Of a stretch of DNA of 9,132 bases, positions 1 through 8,466 are shown piece by piece. Made by a program: the position numbers and the translations under genes. How positions within the stretch are numbered: the first letter of the stretch is position 1; every line of letters begins with the position of its first letter. The notes beneath the pieces are model-generated. The model was not told the DNA's origin. It saw only the letters and a program-made list of their open reading frames with translations, and did no database searches. This DNA is from an uncultured Bacteroidota bacterium (GTDB lineage: Bacteria; Bacteroidota; Bacteroidia; Flavobacteriales; Flavobacteriaceae): NCBI GenBank assembly GCA_903837025.1, contig CAILTC010000660.1:1-9132 (forward strand). Direction: 5' to 3'.

Positions 1-12
1 ATTACTTAAAAT

Positions 13-3000
13 TTATCTTTTTAGCGAAAAGTGACCTTTTGCTTCTCTACCATCTTCTAGTTTTAAAGTAAACCAATAATCATCTGATGGCATAGGTGCG
101 CCGTTGTATGTGCCATCCCAACCTTGATTTGAATTTGGAACCCATTGTTTGATGAGTTTTCCATAACGATCAAAAATGTAGATTATCGATTTCGAATTGA
201 AAGTGGCGGTAACTCCTTTTATACTCCAATAATCATTATATCCGTCATTGTTTGGTGTGAAGAATTTAGGCGCGCCTATAACTGCAATCGTTTGGCTGAC
301 AACTCCACAACCATTTTTATCATTGACATAAACATCGTGAATTCCTGCGGGCACGTTATTAAAGAAGTTAGAGTCTTGCCAAAATCCACTTGGTTCATCT
401 AAACTATATTCATATTTTCCAGGACCTGTTACATTTACGGTAATTGTATTTATATCTGTCAAATCTATAATTTCAATGGTATCAATTGCGGCCTTATTTG
501 AAGCAGTAACTTTTAGAGTTCTAATTTTACTGCAACCAAAGTTATTGGTGACTTGAACTGTGTAGGTCCCTTCTTCATTCACGGGTAGAGTTGAAGCTGT
601 TTTGTCAATTAATACACTTCCATTTTTTGACCAGATATACGTATAATTACTTATTGGTGATCCGTCTTGTATTCCTGCATCAAGTGTAACGAAAAAGGTT
701 GGGAGATTAGAACAAATTAACTCATTTTCTCCGCCATTGGTATTCAAATTGATTTTAGGAGTTGGATTCACCACAAAATTTAATGGTGTAGTTGCTGTAC
801 AATTTTGATTTGCTGGATTTATTACAGTAACAATAACATTTTGCGTTCCTGTTACAAAAGGATTAGGCAAAGTCGAAAGTATAGTTCCATCTTGTAAAGT
901 GTAAGTCACCTTCATGTTTTTTTGTGTACCAAGAATTGTAGCTTCGAAAGTTGAGGTGTCGAATCCAAATTTTCCGTCTTGAGTCAAAGGATCAGTTTCG
1001 TCATCACAAGTCGTTGTTAAATTTGGAGATACTGCAAAAGCTTGAGGTAAAACATCTACAATAAATTGAATAGTTGTCTCGTCAAAACATTTCTGCACGG
1101 TATTGTTGGTTACAACGGCTTTTATAATTTGAGATTTTGTTACAAAAGTATTCGGAAATGGACTTGGTAAAGGATTATTGTTTTGGTCAAAATAAGTAAC
1201 TGTAACATCAGAAAACATTTGTCCATTTAATAGTTTTAATTCAAGTGAACTAGTGTCAAAAGTGACTATTCCGTATTGATTATCATCACATTGTCTTGGG
1301 ATTATCACAGGGTTTGCAATTGGTAAAGCTTCTACTTTTAAAGTGATATAAGGACCAAGACCAACGCAAGCATTATCTAAACTGCTTTCTATTCGAACCC
1401 AAATATTTTGAGCGTTGGGGTATCCAATATTTCTATAATTTGAAATATTGGTAATAGGGTTGAGCTGAGATAAGGCATCAGCTTTGTTTCTGTAATAATT
1501 AATTGTGTAGGACTGGTTTGAAGGTAATTGGTTAATTATTGTTGCTTTTGTCGATAAAAAATCAAAAGTTGCAATTCCGTCTCTATCATTGTTTACAGCG
1601 TCTAAATAATCATCGCAAACAGTAAAGTCCGGAATTTTATAAGTTGAAAGTAGATTAGTTGCCGGAACTTTTAATGTTATTTTGGCGGTACTGTAACAAC
1701 TTGTTATTTTATTAGCCACTCTCGCCCAAACTTCCATTGTTGATGGTGTTGTGTTTTCAAAAGCTAAATCATTTGAAATCAAATCGGTTGAAAGGCCACT
1801 ATCTGCTCCTGTTTGAGATGTGTAATAGGTGAAATTTTCATTGGTGAAATTTGTCGAAATTAAATTATTGTTTACTGTCAAGTTAAAAAGAGTCTTCCCG
1901 TCAGGATTAGAGTCAGTGTCACATTGAGTAATGGTAATATCATTGACAATTGGTAAAGGATTGACAACAATTTTTATTTCAGTTCTTGGTCCTTCGCATC
2001 CAGAAGCTATTATGGTTTGACTTACAAAGTACGATGTCGTACCAATAATTGCTGTAGATGGAGTTGGATTTATAGAACTTGCCGTTCCGTCAATCGCTGA
2101 GGTATACCAATTTAAAGCACAATTTGCTGATGGATTTACATTTAGAGGTGTTGCAGTTGTATTTATACAATAAGAAACATCGCTAACTATTGGAGCTAGC
2201 GGCAATGGATTAACAGTCACTTTTATTTCAGCTCTAGTACCTTGACAGCCAGAAGCGGTAGTTTGACTTACAAAGTAGGAAGTAGTGCCAGTAAATGCAG
2301 TTGAAGGAATTGGAGCTGTAGAACTTGATATTCCACCAATAGCTCCTGTGTACCAATTTAATGTGCAATTTGCTGATGGATTTACATTTAAAGGTGTTGC
2401 AGCAGTGTTTAGACAATAATAAACATCACTAACTAATGGGGCTAGCGGCAATGGATTAACGGTCACTTTTATTTCGGATCGAGGTCCTTCGCAGCCAGTA
2501 GCTGTTATCGTTTGGCTTACAAAGTAAGATGTGATACCCGCAGTTGTTGTAATGGGAGTTGGTGATGTATGATTTGAGGTTCCGCCTGTAGCTGCCGTGT
2601 ACCAATTTAGTGTGCAATTGGCAGATGCAGTTGCGGCTAAAAGGAGGGCAGCCTCATTCTGACAATAAGAAATGTCATTTGCTGTAGGTGCTACAGGCAA
2701 TGAATTTACAATTACTTTAATTGGGGTTCTTGGTGAACATCCATTATCAATATAAAAATTTGTGGTCGTATAGAGGGGGGGAGTTGTAAAACTGTTATCA
2801 GTTCCTAAAGAATCTCCTCCGGTTAGTTTGTCATACCAATTTATTGTTCCAGTTGTAGAACTTGCTTGAAGTGTAGTAGTTGATGATGCGCAAATAGGAC
2901 TTGGTGTTGTCAATGTAATTATAGCCATTGTCATTGTAGTACTCGTTGAAATATTTAGAATAGGATCTCCTGGCATTCCTCCATATTCAACAATATAGCC

Positions 3001-4434
3001 TTTGGCTTGATAATAACCACCTGGGTCGCCAGCTTCTTGTAAATTATTCCATGAACCTGGTATCGCACCAGGCGTGCCAAGCGCTACTATATGTGCATAG
3101 AATTCAGTATTAGGATTATTAGGTTCGCCACTATTCCAATTGGCATAAGTTGGTGTCGTACCATTTGATCCGCCATTCCAGAAAACTGTTCCAGTTCCTC
3201 CATTAACAAGACCTTCAGGGCCAGTTACCCATTTCCATACGTTTGGGGTTGATATATCAGTTCCTCCAATCCAACCTGCTCCGGGCGCTTGCGCTCCTGC
3301 TAACTGTGCTTCGGCTGCCGATGTTAAGGTAGCTAAATAACCTTGTAAGCCGTAATAAGTTCTCGCTGCGGCTGCTGCTTTTGCTGCTGTCCAAGTGATA
3401 CCGAATTTTGGAACATATTCGTAAAAATGTTTGTTACTTGGCAAATAACTGAGTTGCCCTGTACCTAAGCTTATAGAAAATTTTCGAGTTCCTGAAGGAG
3501 AAGTTGAGCTATTGCTATACATAACATTTTTAATTGCAGTTTCAAAAGTTGCATAGGGAAGATTGCCGGATGTACTGTATAAATTTAGTTTTCCTTCTGA
3601 CGGAATCCAAGTTGCGCCAATACCTGGGTTAGTCCCGCTAAGACTTAATAAATCTTGACCTGAAACATAACCCGAAGAAATTTGAATGTTGGCTGTGTTT
3701 GTGGTTGGTTCAAGAGGATCGGAAGTAATACTTACTGATTCTACAATAGGTAAAGAAGTTCCTGGACAATAAGCCTGATTACCGGTTGCTGTGATTACCG
3801 GAGGAGCTATAGATGCAACTTTGGCATTGCAGTTTTTAGAATAACTGGCGGTAGCGTCTTTATCGGAAGGATCCCAAGAATTTGAAAAGGCTTCATTATC
3901 TACTTGAATACAGCTTAGATTTGGATTATTGAATGCATTTAAAGCAAACAAATCTTTATTATTACCGTTTTTTAAATTTAGACTTGTTAGTTTATTCCAA
4001 CTACAATATAGTTGACTCATAAGGGTGTTTTTGCTAATATCTAAACTTGTTAATTCATTTTGAAAACAAGACAAGTAAGTCAGACTTGTGTTTTTTGAAA
4101 GATCCAAACTCGTTAAGTTGTTGCCCCAACAATTTAAAAGTTTTAATGCTGTATTTTTAGTTACATTTAAACTCGTTAGTATATTGCGAGAACATTCTAA
4201 ATCAGTTAAATTTATAAAATCCGGTATTCCTGTTAAATTAGTTATATTAGCAGCAGCAACACCTAAACTAGTTAATCCACTTACATTTGCCGTAAGTACT
4301 CTTCCGTCTGGTGTTCCACTATCAATTCCTAAACTAATCAAAGCTTGCTCAAAATTCGCATCTGGAATTAAAGTATATTGAGCCTGTCCAAAAAAATTAG
4401 AGAATAGTAAAATAAGAAAAATTAGTTTTTTCAT
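13..4434 (-). CDS. Large secreted adhesin-like protein: LRR, C-type-lectin-like and Ig-like repeats with gliding-motility-associated (type B T9SS) C-terminal domain
   Basis: The 1473-residue product is complete at both ends. Residues 1-19 form a signal peptide (MKKLIFLILL, then a likely cut near GQA-Q). Residues about 60-175 are leucine-rich repeats with a 21-residue period (LTSLDLSKNT type). Residues about 210-325 look like a cadherin-type beta sandwich. Residues 335-485 resemble a C-type lectin fold (GYLATLTS, WIGGTD, WKWVTGPE, EPNN, GYIVEY). Residues 510-826 hold four Ig-like units, the last three near-identical, and 828-1225 four units of about 95 residues opening with CD/CDD and Asp-rich loops. 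Residues 1227-1385 are Ig/PKD-like. The end (1386-1473; PKFFTPNNDGYND, FDRYGK, GWDGTYNG) matches the type B domain known to send proteins through the type IX secretion system. I infer a cell-surface or released adhesin, possibly carbohydrate-binding; the ligand is unknown. No SprF/PorP-like partner is in the window. It lies 45 bases downstream of the methyltransferase gene but has its own candidate promoter. Confidence 0.9.
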   Translation of the reverse strand: MKKLIFLILLFSNFFGQAQYTLIPDANFEQALISLGIDSGTPDGRVLTANVSGLTSLGVAAANITNLTGIPDFINLTDLECSRNILTSLNVTKNTALKLLNCWGNNLTSLDLSKNTSLTYLSCFQNELTSLDISKNTLMSQLYCSWNKLTSLNLKNGNNKDLFALNAFNNPNLSCIQVDNEAFSNSWDPSDKDATASYSKNCNAKVASIAPPVITATGNQAYCPGTSLPIVESVSITSDPLEPTTNTANIQISSGYVSGQDLLSLSGTNPGIGATWIPSEGKLNLYSTSGNLPYATFETAIKNVMYSNSSTSPSGTRKFSISLGTGQLSYLPSNKHFYEYVPKFGITWTAAKAAAAARTYYGLQGYLATLTSAAEAQLAGAQAPGAGWIGGTDISTPNVWKWVTGPEGLVNGGTGTVFWNGGSNGTTPTYANWNSGEPNNPNTEFYAHIVALGTPGAIPGSWNNLQEAGDPGGYYQAKGYIVEYGGMPGDPILNISTSTTMTMAIITLTTPSPICASSTTTLQASSTTGTINWYDKLTGGDSLGTDNSFTTPPLYTTTNFYIDNGCSPRTPIKVIVNSLPVAPTANDISYCQNEAALLLAATASANCTLNWYTAATGGTSNHTSPTPITTTAGITSYFVSQTITATGCEGPRSEIKVTVNPLPLAPLVSDVYYCLNTAATPLNVNPSANCTLNWYTGAIGGISSSTAPIPSTAFTGTTSYFVSQTTASGCQGTRAEIKVTVNPLPLAPIVSDVSYCINTTATPLNVNPSANCALNWYTSAIDGTASSINPTPSTAIIGTTSYFVSQTIIASGCEGPRTEIKIVVNPLPIVNDITITQCDTDSNPDGKTLFNLTVNNNLISTNFTNENFTYYTSQTGADSGLSTDLISNDLAFENTTPSTMEVWARVANKITSCYSTAKITLKVPATNLLSTYKIPDFTVCDDYLDAVNNDRDGIATFDFLSTKATIINQLPSNQSYTINYYRNKADALSQLNPITNISNYRNIGYPNAQNIWVRIESSLDNACVGLGPYITLKVEALPIANPVIIPRQCDDNQYGIVTFDTSSLELKLLNGQMFSDVTVTYFDQNNNPLPSPFPNTFVTKSQIIKAVVTNNTVQKCFDETTIQFIVDVLPQAFAVSPNLTTTCDDETDPLTQDGKFGFDTSTFEATILGTQKNMKVTYTLQDGTILSTLPNPFVTGTQNVIVTVINPANQNCTATTPLNFVVNPTPKINLNTNGGENELICSNLPTFFVTLDAGIQDGSPISNYTYIWSKNGSVLIDKTASTLPVNEEGTYTVQVTNNFGCSKIRTLKVTASNKAAIDTIEIIDLTDINTITVNVTGPGKYEYSLDEPSGFWQDSNFFNNVPAGIHDVYVNDKNGCGVVSQTIAVIGAPKFFTPNNDGYNDYWSIKGVTATFNSKSIIYIFDRYGKLIKQWVPNSNQGWDGTYNGAPMPSDDYWFTLKLEDGREAKGHFSLKR
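1957..2700 (-). repeat. Three tandem 246-249-bp repeats encoding Ig-like domains
   Basis: Three in-frame units lie at about 2452-2700, 2206-2451 and 1957-2205, encoding residues 579-661, 662-743 and 744-826 of the adhesin. Each opens with LP(V/L)AP, has cysteines in the motifs YC, NC and GC, and carries NWYT and SYFVSQT. The second and third units are roughly three quarters identical in protein by eye and keep long matching DNA stretches (for example gctagcggcaatggattaac at both boundaries). This indicates relatively recent duplication within the gene. The first unit and the preceding Ig-like domain (510-578) are more diverged. Confidence 0.88.
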
Positions 4435-4448
4435 GGCAAATCAATTTG

Positions 4449-4474
4449 CAAAAATAATTAGATCAATTAGTCAA
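4449..4474 (-). promoter_or_regulatory. Candidate promoter of the adhesin gene
   Basis: On the minus strand TATTTTTG (4449-4456) matches the Bacteroidetes -7 consensus TAnnTTTG. A TTG (4472-4474) lies 15 bases upstream, shorter than the usual 17-23 spacing. The box ends 14 bases before the ATG, implying a very short leader. The gap after the methyltransferase stop is only 45 bases, so read-through from upstream is an alternative. Confidence 0.4.
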
Positions 4475-4479
4475 TAAAG

Positions 4480-5016
4480 CTACAAATTCCATTTCATTTT
4501 TTTAAATAAATCCCAAACGACAATTCCTGCACTTACCGAAATGTTCAATGAATGCTTGGTTCCCAACTGCGGAATTTCAATGCAGCCATCACATACAGCA
4601 ACAGCTTCTTGCGAAACGCCATGTACTTCGTTCCCGAAAACTAAGGCGTATTTTTTGTCTTTTTCAATCGTAAAGTCTTGAAGAAAAACGGCGCTTTCTA
4701 CTTGTTCGATAGCAAGAACGGTTACCTTTTCTTTTTTTAGGTTTTCGATAACTTCTAAAACATCAGAATTATGTTCCCAAGTCACGGTTTCGGTAGCGCC
4801 AAGAGCGGTCTTATTAATTTCTTTGTTGGGGGGAGTTGCAGTTATACCACACAAATATATTTTTTCAATCAAAAAAGCATCGGCAGTTCTAAAAACGGAA
4901 CCAATATTATGGAGACTTCTAATGTCGTCTAAAACAATAATAATTGGCATTTTATCAGCTTCTTTAAAAGCTTCAACAGATTTTCTATCGAGTTCGCGGT
5001 TCTCTAGCTTTCGCAT
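4480..5016 (-). CDS. SpoU/TrmH-family RNA 2'-O-methyltransferase
   Basis: The 178-residue protein has the three motifs of the SPOUT (trefoil-knot) class that transfers a methyl group from S-adenosylmethionine to a ribose 2'-OH of tRNA or rRNA. Motif 1 is LDDIRSLHNIGSVFRTADAF (29-48) with the conserved Asn37 and Arg43. Motif 2 is ALVFGNEVHGV (124-134) with Glu130. Motif 3 is IEIPQLGTKHSLNISVSAG (146-164) with Asn158. It is little more than the catalytic domain: the N-terminal RNA-binding extension of RlmB-like enzymes is absent, so its size is closer to TrmL/TrmH types. The substrate cannot be read from the sequence; a tRNA ribose position is a guess. A terminator stands between it and the DUF1573 gene upstream, so it is probably transcribed separately, though I found no convincing promoter in the 23 bases between that hairpin and the ATG. 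Confidence 0.92.
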   Translation of the reverse strand: MRKLENRELDRKSVEAFKEADKMPIIIVLDDIRSLHNIGSVFRTADAFLIEKIYLCGITATPPNKEINKTALGATETVTWEHNSDVLEVIENLKKEKVTVLAIEQVESAVFLQDFTIEKDKKYALVFGNEVHGVSQEAVAVCDGCIEIPQLGTKHSLNISVSAGIVVWDLFKKMKWNL

Positions 5017-5035
5017 AGTATTGGTTATAAATTAT

Positions 5036-5065
5036 AAAAAAGGCTTCCTGTTTTTAGGAAGCCTT
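5036..5065 (-). terminator. Intrinsic terminator after the DUF1573 gene
   Basis: A perfect 10-bp inverted repeat (AAGGCTTCCT at 5040-5049, AGGAAGCCTT at 5056-5065) has a 6-base loop. On the minus strand it is followed by a short U-rich tail (TTTATAATTT). It begins 22 bases past the DUF1573 stop and ends just before the methyltransferase ATG. Confidence 0.85.
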
Positions 5066-5087
5066 AGATTATTTCTAAAAAGTAATC

Positions 5088-5561
5088 TTAGATTTTTGTA
5101 GCAGGAGCTACTGGAGTAGCATCTGGCAAAACAGTACCTTTTATAGTAAGTACTTTTGACGGCATTCCTTCCGCATTTGAAGAAACAGTAACCGTTTTAG
5201 TAAAAGGACCAACTCTATCTGTGGCGTATCTTACACCAATAACTCCTCTTGCGCCTGGTGCAATTGGTTCTTTAGGAGTTGTAGGAACTGTACAACCACA
5301 AGATCCTTGAGTATTTGTGATTATTAATGCTTTGTTACCATTGTTTGTAAATTCAAATTTACGGTTTGGTTCAGCATTGTGTGCAATTGTTCCGTAGTCT
5401 ATTGTTTCTGAATCAAAAACCATTCCAGCTCCTTCTACTTTAGGTAATGCAGCTACTTTTGAAGTCGCTTTTTTTGTAGATTTTGTGATTTTTGCAGTTT
5501 CTTGTGCATTTGAAAATGCAAATGCTAAAAGAGCAATTGAGAGTGTAACTATTTTTTTCAT
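5088..5561 (-). CDS. Exported DUF1573-domain protein
   Basis: I take the ATG at 5561 (157 residues) because it starts directly with a signal peptide, MKKIVTLSIALLAFAFSNA, cut before QE. An in-frame ATG nine codons upstream would put MFNKHKKTN in front of the signal and would leave almost no leader after the promoter box. Residues 20-42 are a Lys/Thr/Ala-rich linker, and about 46-145 form the DUF1573 beta-sandwich domain: FDSETIDYGTI, then FTNNGNKALIIT, the hallmark GSCGCTVP (86-93) and IKGTV near the end. The family is widespread in Bacteroidota as periplasmic or surface Ig-like (ASH/MSP-like) proteins; no biochemical role is established to my knowledge. The two cysteines of CGC could bind a ligand or form a disulfide, which is inference. 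The gene is monocistronic by its promoter and terminator and divergent from mutS. Confidence 0.93.
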   Translation of the reverse strand: MKKIVTLSIALLAFAFSNAQETAKITKSTKKATSKVAALPKVEGAGMVFDSETIDYGTIAHNAEPNRKFEFTNNGNKALIITNTQGSCGCTVPTTPKEPIAPGARGVIGVRYATDRVGPFTKTVTVSSNAEGMPSKVLTIKGTVLPDATPVAPATKI

Positions 5562-5585
5562 GTTTGTTTTTTTATGTTTGTTGAA

Positions 5586-5593
5586 CAAATTTA
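5586..5593 (-). promoter_or_regulatory. Candidate -7 box of the DUF1573 gene
   Basis: Minus-strand TAAATTTG is an exact match to TAnnTTTG and ends 24 bases before the chosen ATG, leaving an A-rich leader (AAAAAAACAAAC) typical of Bacteroidetes genes. No clean TTG is visible at the -33 distance; TTTAG at 5616-5620 is the nearest resemblance. Confidence 0.55.
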
Positions 5594-5643
5594 TGCAAAA
5601 AATTAAAAATCCATGCTAAATTTCTCTTAAATATATTTTAAAT

Positions 5644-5684
5644 TTATGGAGTGATAATTATTCACCATAAAATATATAAATTCG
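5644..5684. promoter_or_regulatory. Imperfect dyad and weak -7 box upstream of mutS
   Basis: TTATG (5644-5648), a 2-base bulge and GTGA (5651-5654) are complementary to TCAC (5662-5665) and CATAA (5666-5670), around the AT-rich centre TAATTAT. Seven bases further on, TAAATTCG (5677-5684) differs from TAnnTTTG by one base and could be the mutS -7 box, with the dyad over the -33 region. Either an operator for an unknown regulator or a chance AT-rich inverted repeat would fit. It lies in the divergent region shared with the DUF1573 gene. Confidence 0.3.
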
Positions 5685-5713
5685 CTCTCTAATAAATTAT
5701 TAAATAATAAGTT

Positions 5714-8320
5714 TTGTCATCTAAAGAAAAAATAGTCAAGGAAACGCCTTTAATGAAGCAATATAACGAAATCAAAAGGAAATATCCGGATGCTTGTTTG
5801 TTATTTAGAGTTGGTGATTTTTATGAAACATTTGGCGAAGATGCCGTTCGGGCTTCTAAAATCCTTGGAATTACATTGACCAAAAGAGGTGCTGGTTCTG
5901 CAACAGAAACTGCTTTAGCTGGCTTTCCGCATCATTCCATTAATACTTATTTGCCTAAATTAGTCAAAGCAGGACTTCGTGTAGCAATTTGCGACCAACT
6001 CGAAGACCCGAAAATGACCAAAACCATCGTAAAACGGGGTGTTACAGAACTGGTAACTCCTGGAGTTTCTATGAATGATGAGGTTTTACAATCGAAAACA
6101 AATAACTTTTTGGCAGCAGTTTATTTTGCCAATAAATCAATCGGGATTTCCTTCTTGGATATTTCAACAGGCGAATTTCTTACTTCTCAAGGAAATGCGG
6201 AATATATAGATAAGTTACTTCAGAATTTTAATCCAAGTGAAGTGCTGATTCCTAAAAATAATAAAAATGATTTCCGAGAAACCTTCGGTGATGATTATCA
6301 CAATTTTTATCTCGAAGATTGGATTTATAAAGAAGATTATGCCTTCGAAACCCTGACGAAACATTTTCAAACTTCGTCTCTCAAAGGTTTTGGAATCGAA
6401 GAACTGAAAGAAGGAATTATAGCTTCGGGAGCGATTTTATATTATTTGTCCGAAACACAGCATAATAGAGTGCAGCATATTACAGCAATTCAGCGTATTG
6501 CCGAAGATGAATATGTTTGGATGGATCGTTTTACGATTCGGAATCTCGAATTATATCATAGTTACAATCCTAATGCCGTAACACTTTTGGATGTTATTGA
6601 TAAAACGCTTTCGCCAATGGGCGGTCGTTTGTTAAAAAGATGGTTGGCTTTGCCTTTGAAGGATATGAACAAAATTCGGAACCGTCATCAAGTGGTTTCG
6701 TACCTCCAAGAAAACCGAGAGGTTCTAAAACGGATTCAACACCAAATCAAACAAATTTCGGATTTAGAGCGTTTGATTTCGAAAATCGCCACAAGCAAGG
6801 TTTCGCCAAGAGAAATCGTTTATCTAAAAGAATCTTTAGATGCGATTATTCCAATAAAAACCTTGGCCCTAGAAAGTCCGCAAGAAGCCGTTAAAATTAT
6901 TGGCGACAGCTTACATAGTTGTGATTTATTGCGTGAAAAGATAAAAACAACCTTAAACCAAGATGCGCCTGTGGCTGTTGCCAAAGGAAATGCCATTGCC
7001 AAAGGAATCAATGAAGAATTAGATGATTTACGAGCGATTTCAACTTCGGGAAAAGAATTTTTAGAAGGAATCGAAAAACGAGAATCGCAGCGCACGGGAA
7101 TATCATCGCTAAAAATTTCCTTCAATAATGTATTTGGGTATTATATTGAAGTTCGAAATACACATAAAGACAAAGTGCCGCCAGAGTGGATTCGCAAGCA
7201 AACCTTGGTCAATGCAGAGCGCTATATAACCGAAGAATTAAAAGAATACGAAACGAAAATCCTAGGTGCTGAAGAAAAAATTCATAAAATAGAATCCGAA
7301 TTATTCGAACAATTAGTAAGCTGGATTTCGACGTACATCAAACCAGTTCAAATGAATGCCAATTTAGTGGCGCAATTGGATTGTTTAAGTTCATTCACGC
7401 AACTCGCTATCGAAAACAAATATGTTTGCCCAGAACTAGACGATACTTTCGAATTGGATATTAAAAACGGAAGACATCCTGTTATCGAAAAACAATTGCC
7501 GGTAGGTGTTCCATATATCGCCAATGATGTTTTCTTAGATCGAGAAACACAGCAAATTATTATGATTACCGGCCCTAATATGTCTGGAAAGTCGGCTATT
7601 TTGCGTCAAACCGCCTTAATCGTGCTCTTGGGTCAAATGGGAAGTTTTGTCCCTGCTGACAGTGTGAGAATGGGAATTGTAGATAAAATATTTACCCGAG
7701 TAGGAGCAAGCGATAATATCTCGATGGGGGAATCGACTTTTATGGTCGAAATGAACGAGACGGCTTCTATCTTGAATAATATTTCCGATCGAAGTTTAGT
7801 GCTTTTAGACGAAATTGGCCGAGGAACAAGTACGTATGACGGAATTTCGATTGCCTGGGCCATTGCTGAGTTTTTGCACGAGCATCCTTCGAAACCCAAA
7901 ACATTATTTGCCACCCATTACCACGAATTAAATGAAATGAGCGAATCCTTGACTCGAATCCAGAATTATAACGTTTCTGTCAAGGAATTGAAAGATACCG
8001 TGCTTTTCATTCGAAAATTAGTAAAAGGAGGAAGCGCGCATAGTTTTGGAATTCATGTTGCAAAAATGGCAGGAATGCCACAAATCGTAATTCTGAAAGC
8101 GCAGAAACTACTAAAAAAATTAGAAAAAGATCATTCCAGCGAAGTGCTAAACGGTATTAAGTCGAGTAAAGACGAGATGCAGATGAGTTTCTTTAATCTT
8201 GATGATCCTTTGTTGGAGGAAATAAAAGAGGAAATATTAAGTTTAGACATCAACACAATAACGCCTATGGAAGCTTTGATGAAACTGAATGAAATTAAAA
8301 GAATGTTGACTAAAAAATAG
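5714..8320 (+). CDS. mutS: DNA mismatch repair protein MutS
   Basis: The 868-residue protein has the full MutS1 layout. MutS binds mispairs and small loops and recruits MutL in an ATP-dependent way. The N-terminal mismatch-recognition domain has F36-Y37-E38 ([11 protein letters not shown]), the Phe-x-Glu pair that contacts the mispaired base. Connector, lever and clamp regions follow (about 130-560). The ABC-type ATPase has Walker A GPNMSGKS (620-627), Walker B LVLLDE (D699, E700) followed by the signature [17 protein letters not shown] with His735, and the dimer motif SAHSFG (774-779). The C-terminal tail ends in [14 protein letters not shown], normal for the family. The start is TTG at 5714: a stop codon lies in frame at 5708-5710, and the first ATG (codon 14) would remove [10 protein letters not shown], a segment I recall as conserved in flavobacterial MutS. 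The leader is A-rich (AATAATAAG) with no Shine-Dalgarno. No mutL is in the window. Confidence 0.98.
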   Translation: MSSKEKIVKETPLMKQYNEIKRKYPDACLLFRVGDFYETFGEDAVRASKILGITLTKRGAGSATETALAGFPHHSINTYLPKLVKAGLRVAICDQLEDPKMTKTIVKRGVTELVTPGVSMNDEVLQSKTNNFLAAVYFANKSIGISFLDISTGEFLTSQGNAEYIDKLLQNFNPSEVLIPKNNKNDFRETFGDDYHNFYLEDWIYKEDYAFETLTKHFQTSSLKGFGIEELKEGIIASGAILYYLSETQHNRVQHITAIQRIAEDEYVWMDRFTIRNLELYHSYNPNAVTLLDVIDKTLSPMGGRLLKRWLALPLKDMNKIRNRHQVVSYLQENREVLKRIQHQIKQISDLERLISKIATSKVSPREIVYLKESLDAIIPIKTLALESPQEAVKIIGDSLHSCDLLREKIKTTLNQDAPVAVAKGNAIAKGINEELDDLRAISTSGKEFLEGIEKRESQRTGISSLKISFNNVFGYYIEVRNTHKDKVPPEWIRKQTLVNAERYITEELKEYETKILGAEEKIHKIESELFEQLVSWISTYIKPVQMNANLVAQLDCLSSFTQLAIENKYVCPELDDTFELDIKNGRHPVIEKQLPVGVPYIANDVFLDRETQQIIMITGPNMSGKSAILRQTALIVLLGQMGSFVPADSVRMGIVDKIFTRVGASDNISMGESTFMVEMNETASILNNISDRSLVLLDEIGRGTSTYDGISIAWAIAEFLHEHPSKPKTLFATHYHELNEMSESLTRIQNYNVSVKELKDTVLFIRKLVKGGSAHSFGIHVAKMAGMPQIVILKAQKLLKKLEKDHSSEVLNGIKSSKDEMQMSFFNLDDPLLEEIKEEILSLDINTITPMEALMKLNEIKRMLTKK

Positions 8321-8389
8321 TATTTTCGTTTTTAAAGTTTAGGCTATCAGAACGTTAACTTTTATCTGTATATTTTTTTCAAAAAAGGC

Positions 8390-8419
8390 TTGTTTAATTG
8401 AATTAATGTGTTAAATTTG
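8390..8419 (+). promoter_or_regulatory. Promoter of the tRNA-Gly/tRNA-Leu unit
   Basis: TTG at 8390-8392, a 19-base spacer and TAAATTTG at 8412-8419 match the Bacteroidetes sigma-A consensus (TTG, 17-23 bases, TAnnTTTG). Transcription would start near 8425, about 40 bases before tRNA-Gly. It is the best promoter in the window. I see no clear terminator after mutS (8321-8389), so some mutS read-through into the tRNAs is possible. Confidence 0.8.
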
Positions 8420-8466
8420 CATCCGCAATACGGTACAAGTGTTGTGCTCTTTTTAAGATTGAATAT

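Noticed and set aside
145..402. Plus-strand open frame of 85 codons
   Set aside because: It is antisense to the conserved C-terminal domain of the adhesin, with no leader or family resemblance.
1957..2700. Possible CRISPR or mobile-element repeats
   Set aside because: The repeats are about 246 bp, contiguous, in frame and encode protein domains; there are no spacers, terminal inverted repeats or transposase.
4088..4381. Plus-strand open frame of 97 codons
   Set aside because: It is antisense to the leucine-rich repeats; its composition reflects the complementary repeat codons.
4823..5101. Plus-strand open frame of 92 codons
   Set aside because: It is antisense to the methyltransferase N-terminus, crosses the terminator hairpin and ends in the DUF1573 gene.
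5651..5666. Fur-like box in the mutS upstream dyad
   Set aside because: TGATAAT-T-ATT matches one half of the classical box but the other half (CACC) does not, and AT-rich DNA yields such matches often.
6640..7125. Open frames on both strands inside mutS (6640-6894 plus, 6820-7125 minus)
   Set aside because: Both lie in the conserved mutS coding region in other frames and have no recognisable product.
7633..7914. Minus-strand open frame of 93 codons
   Set aside because: It is antisense to the MutS ATPase domain, a typical shadow of a strongly biased gene.
8321..8389. Terminator after mutS
   Set aside because: Only a 4-bp CAGA/TCTG pairing with a long loop precedes the T-run near 8372-8379; this is too weak to call.
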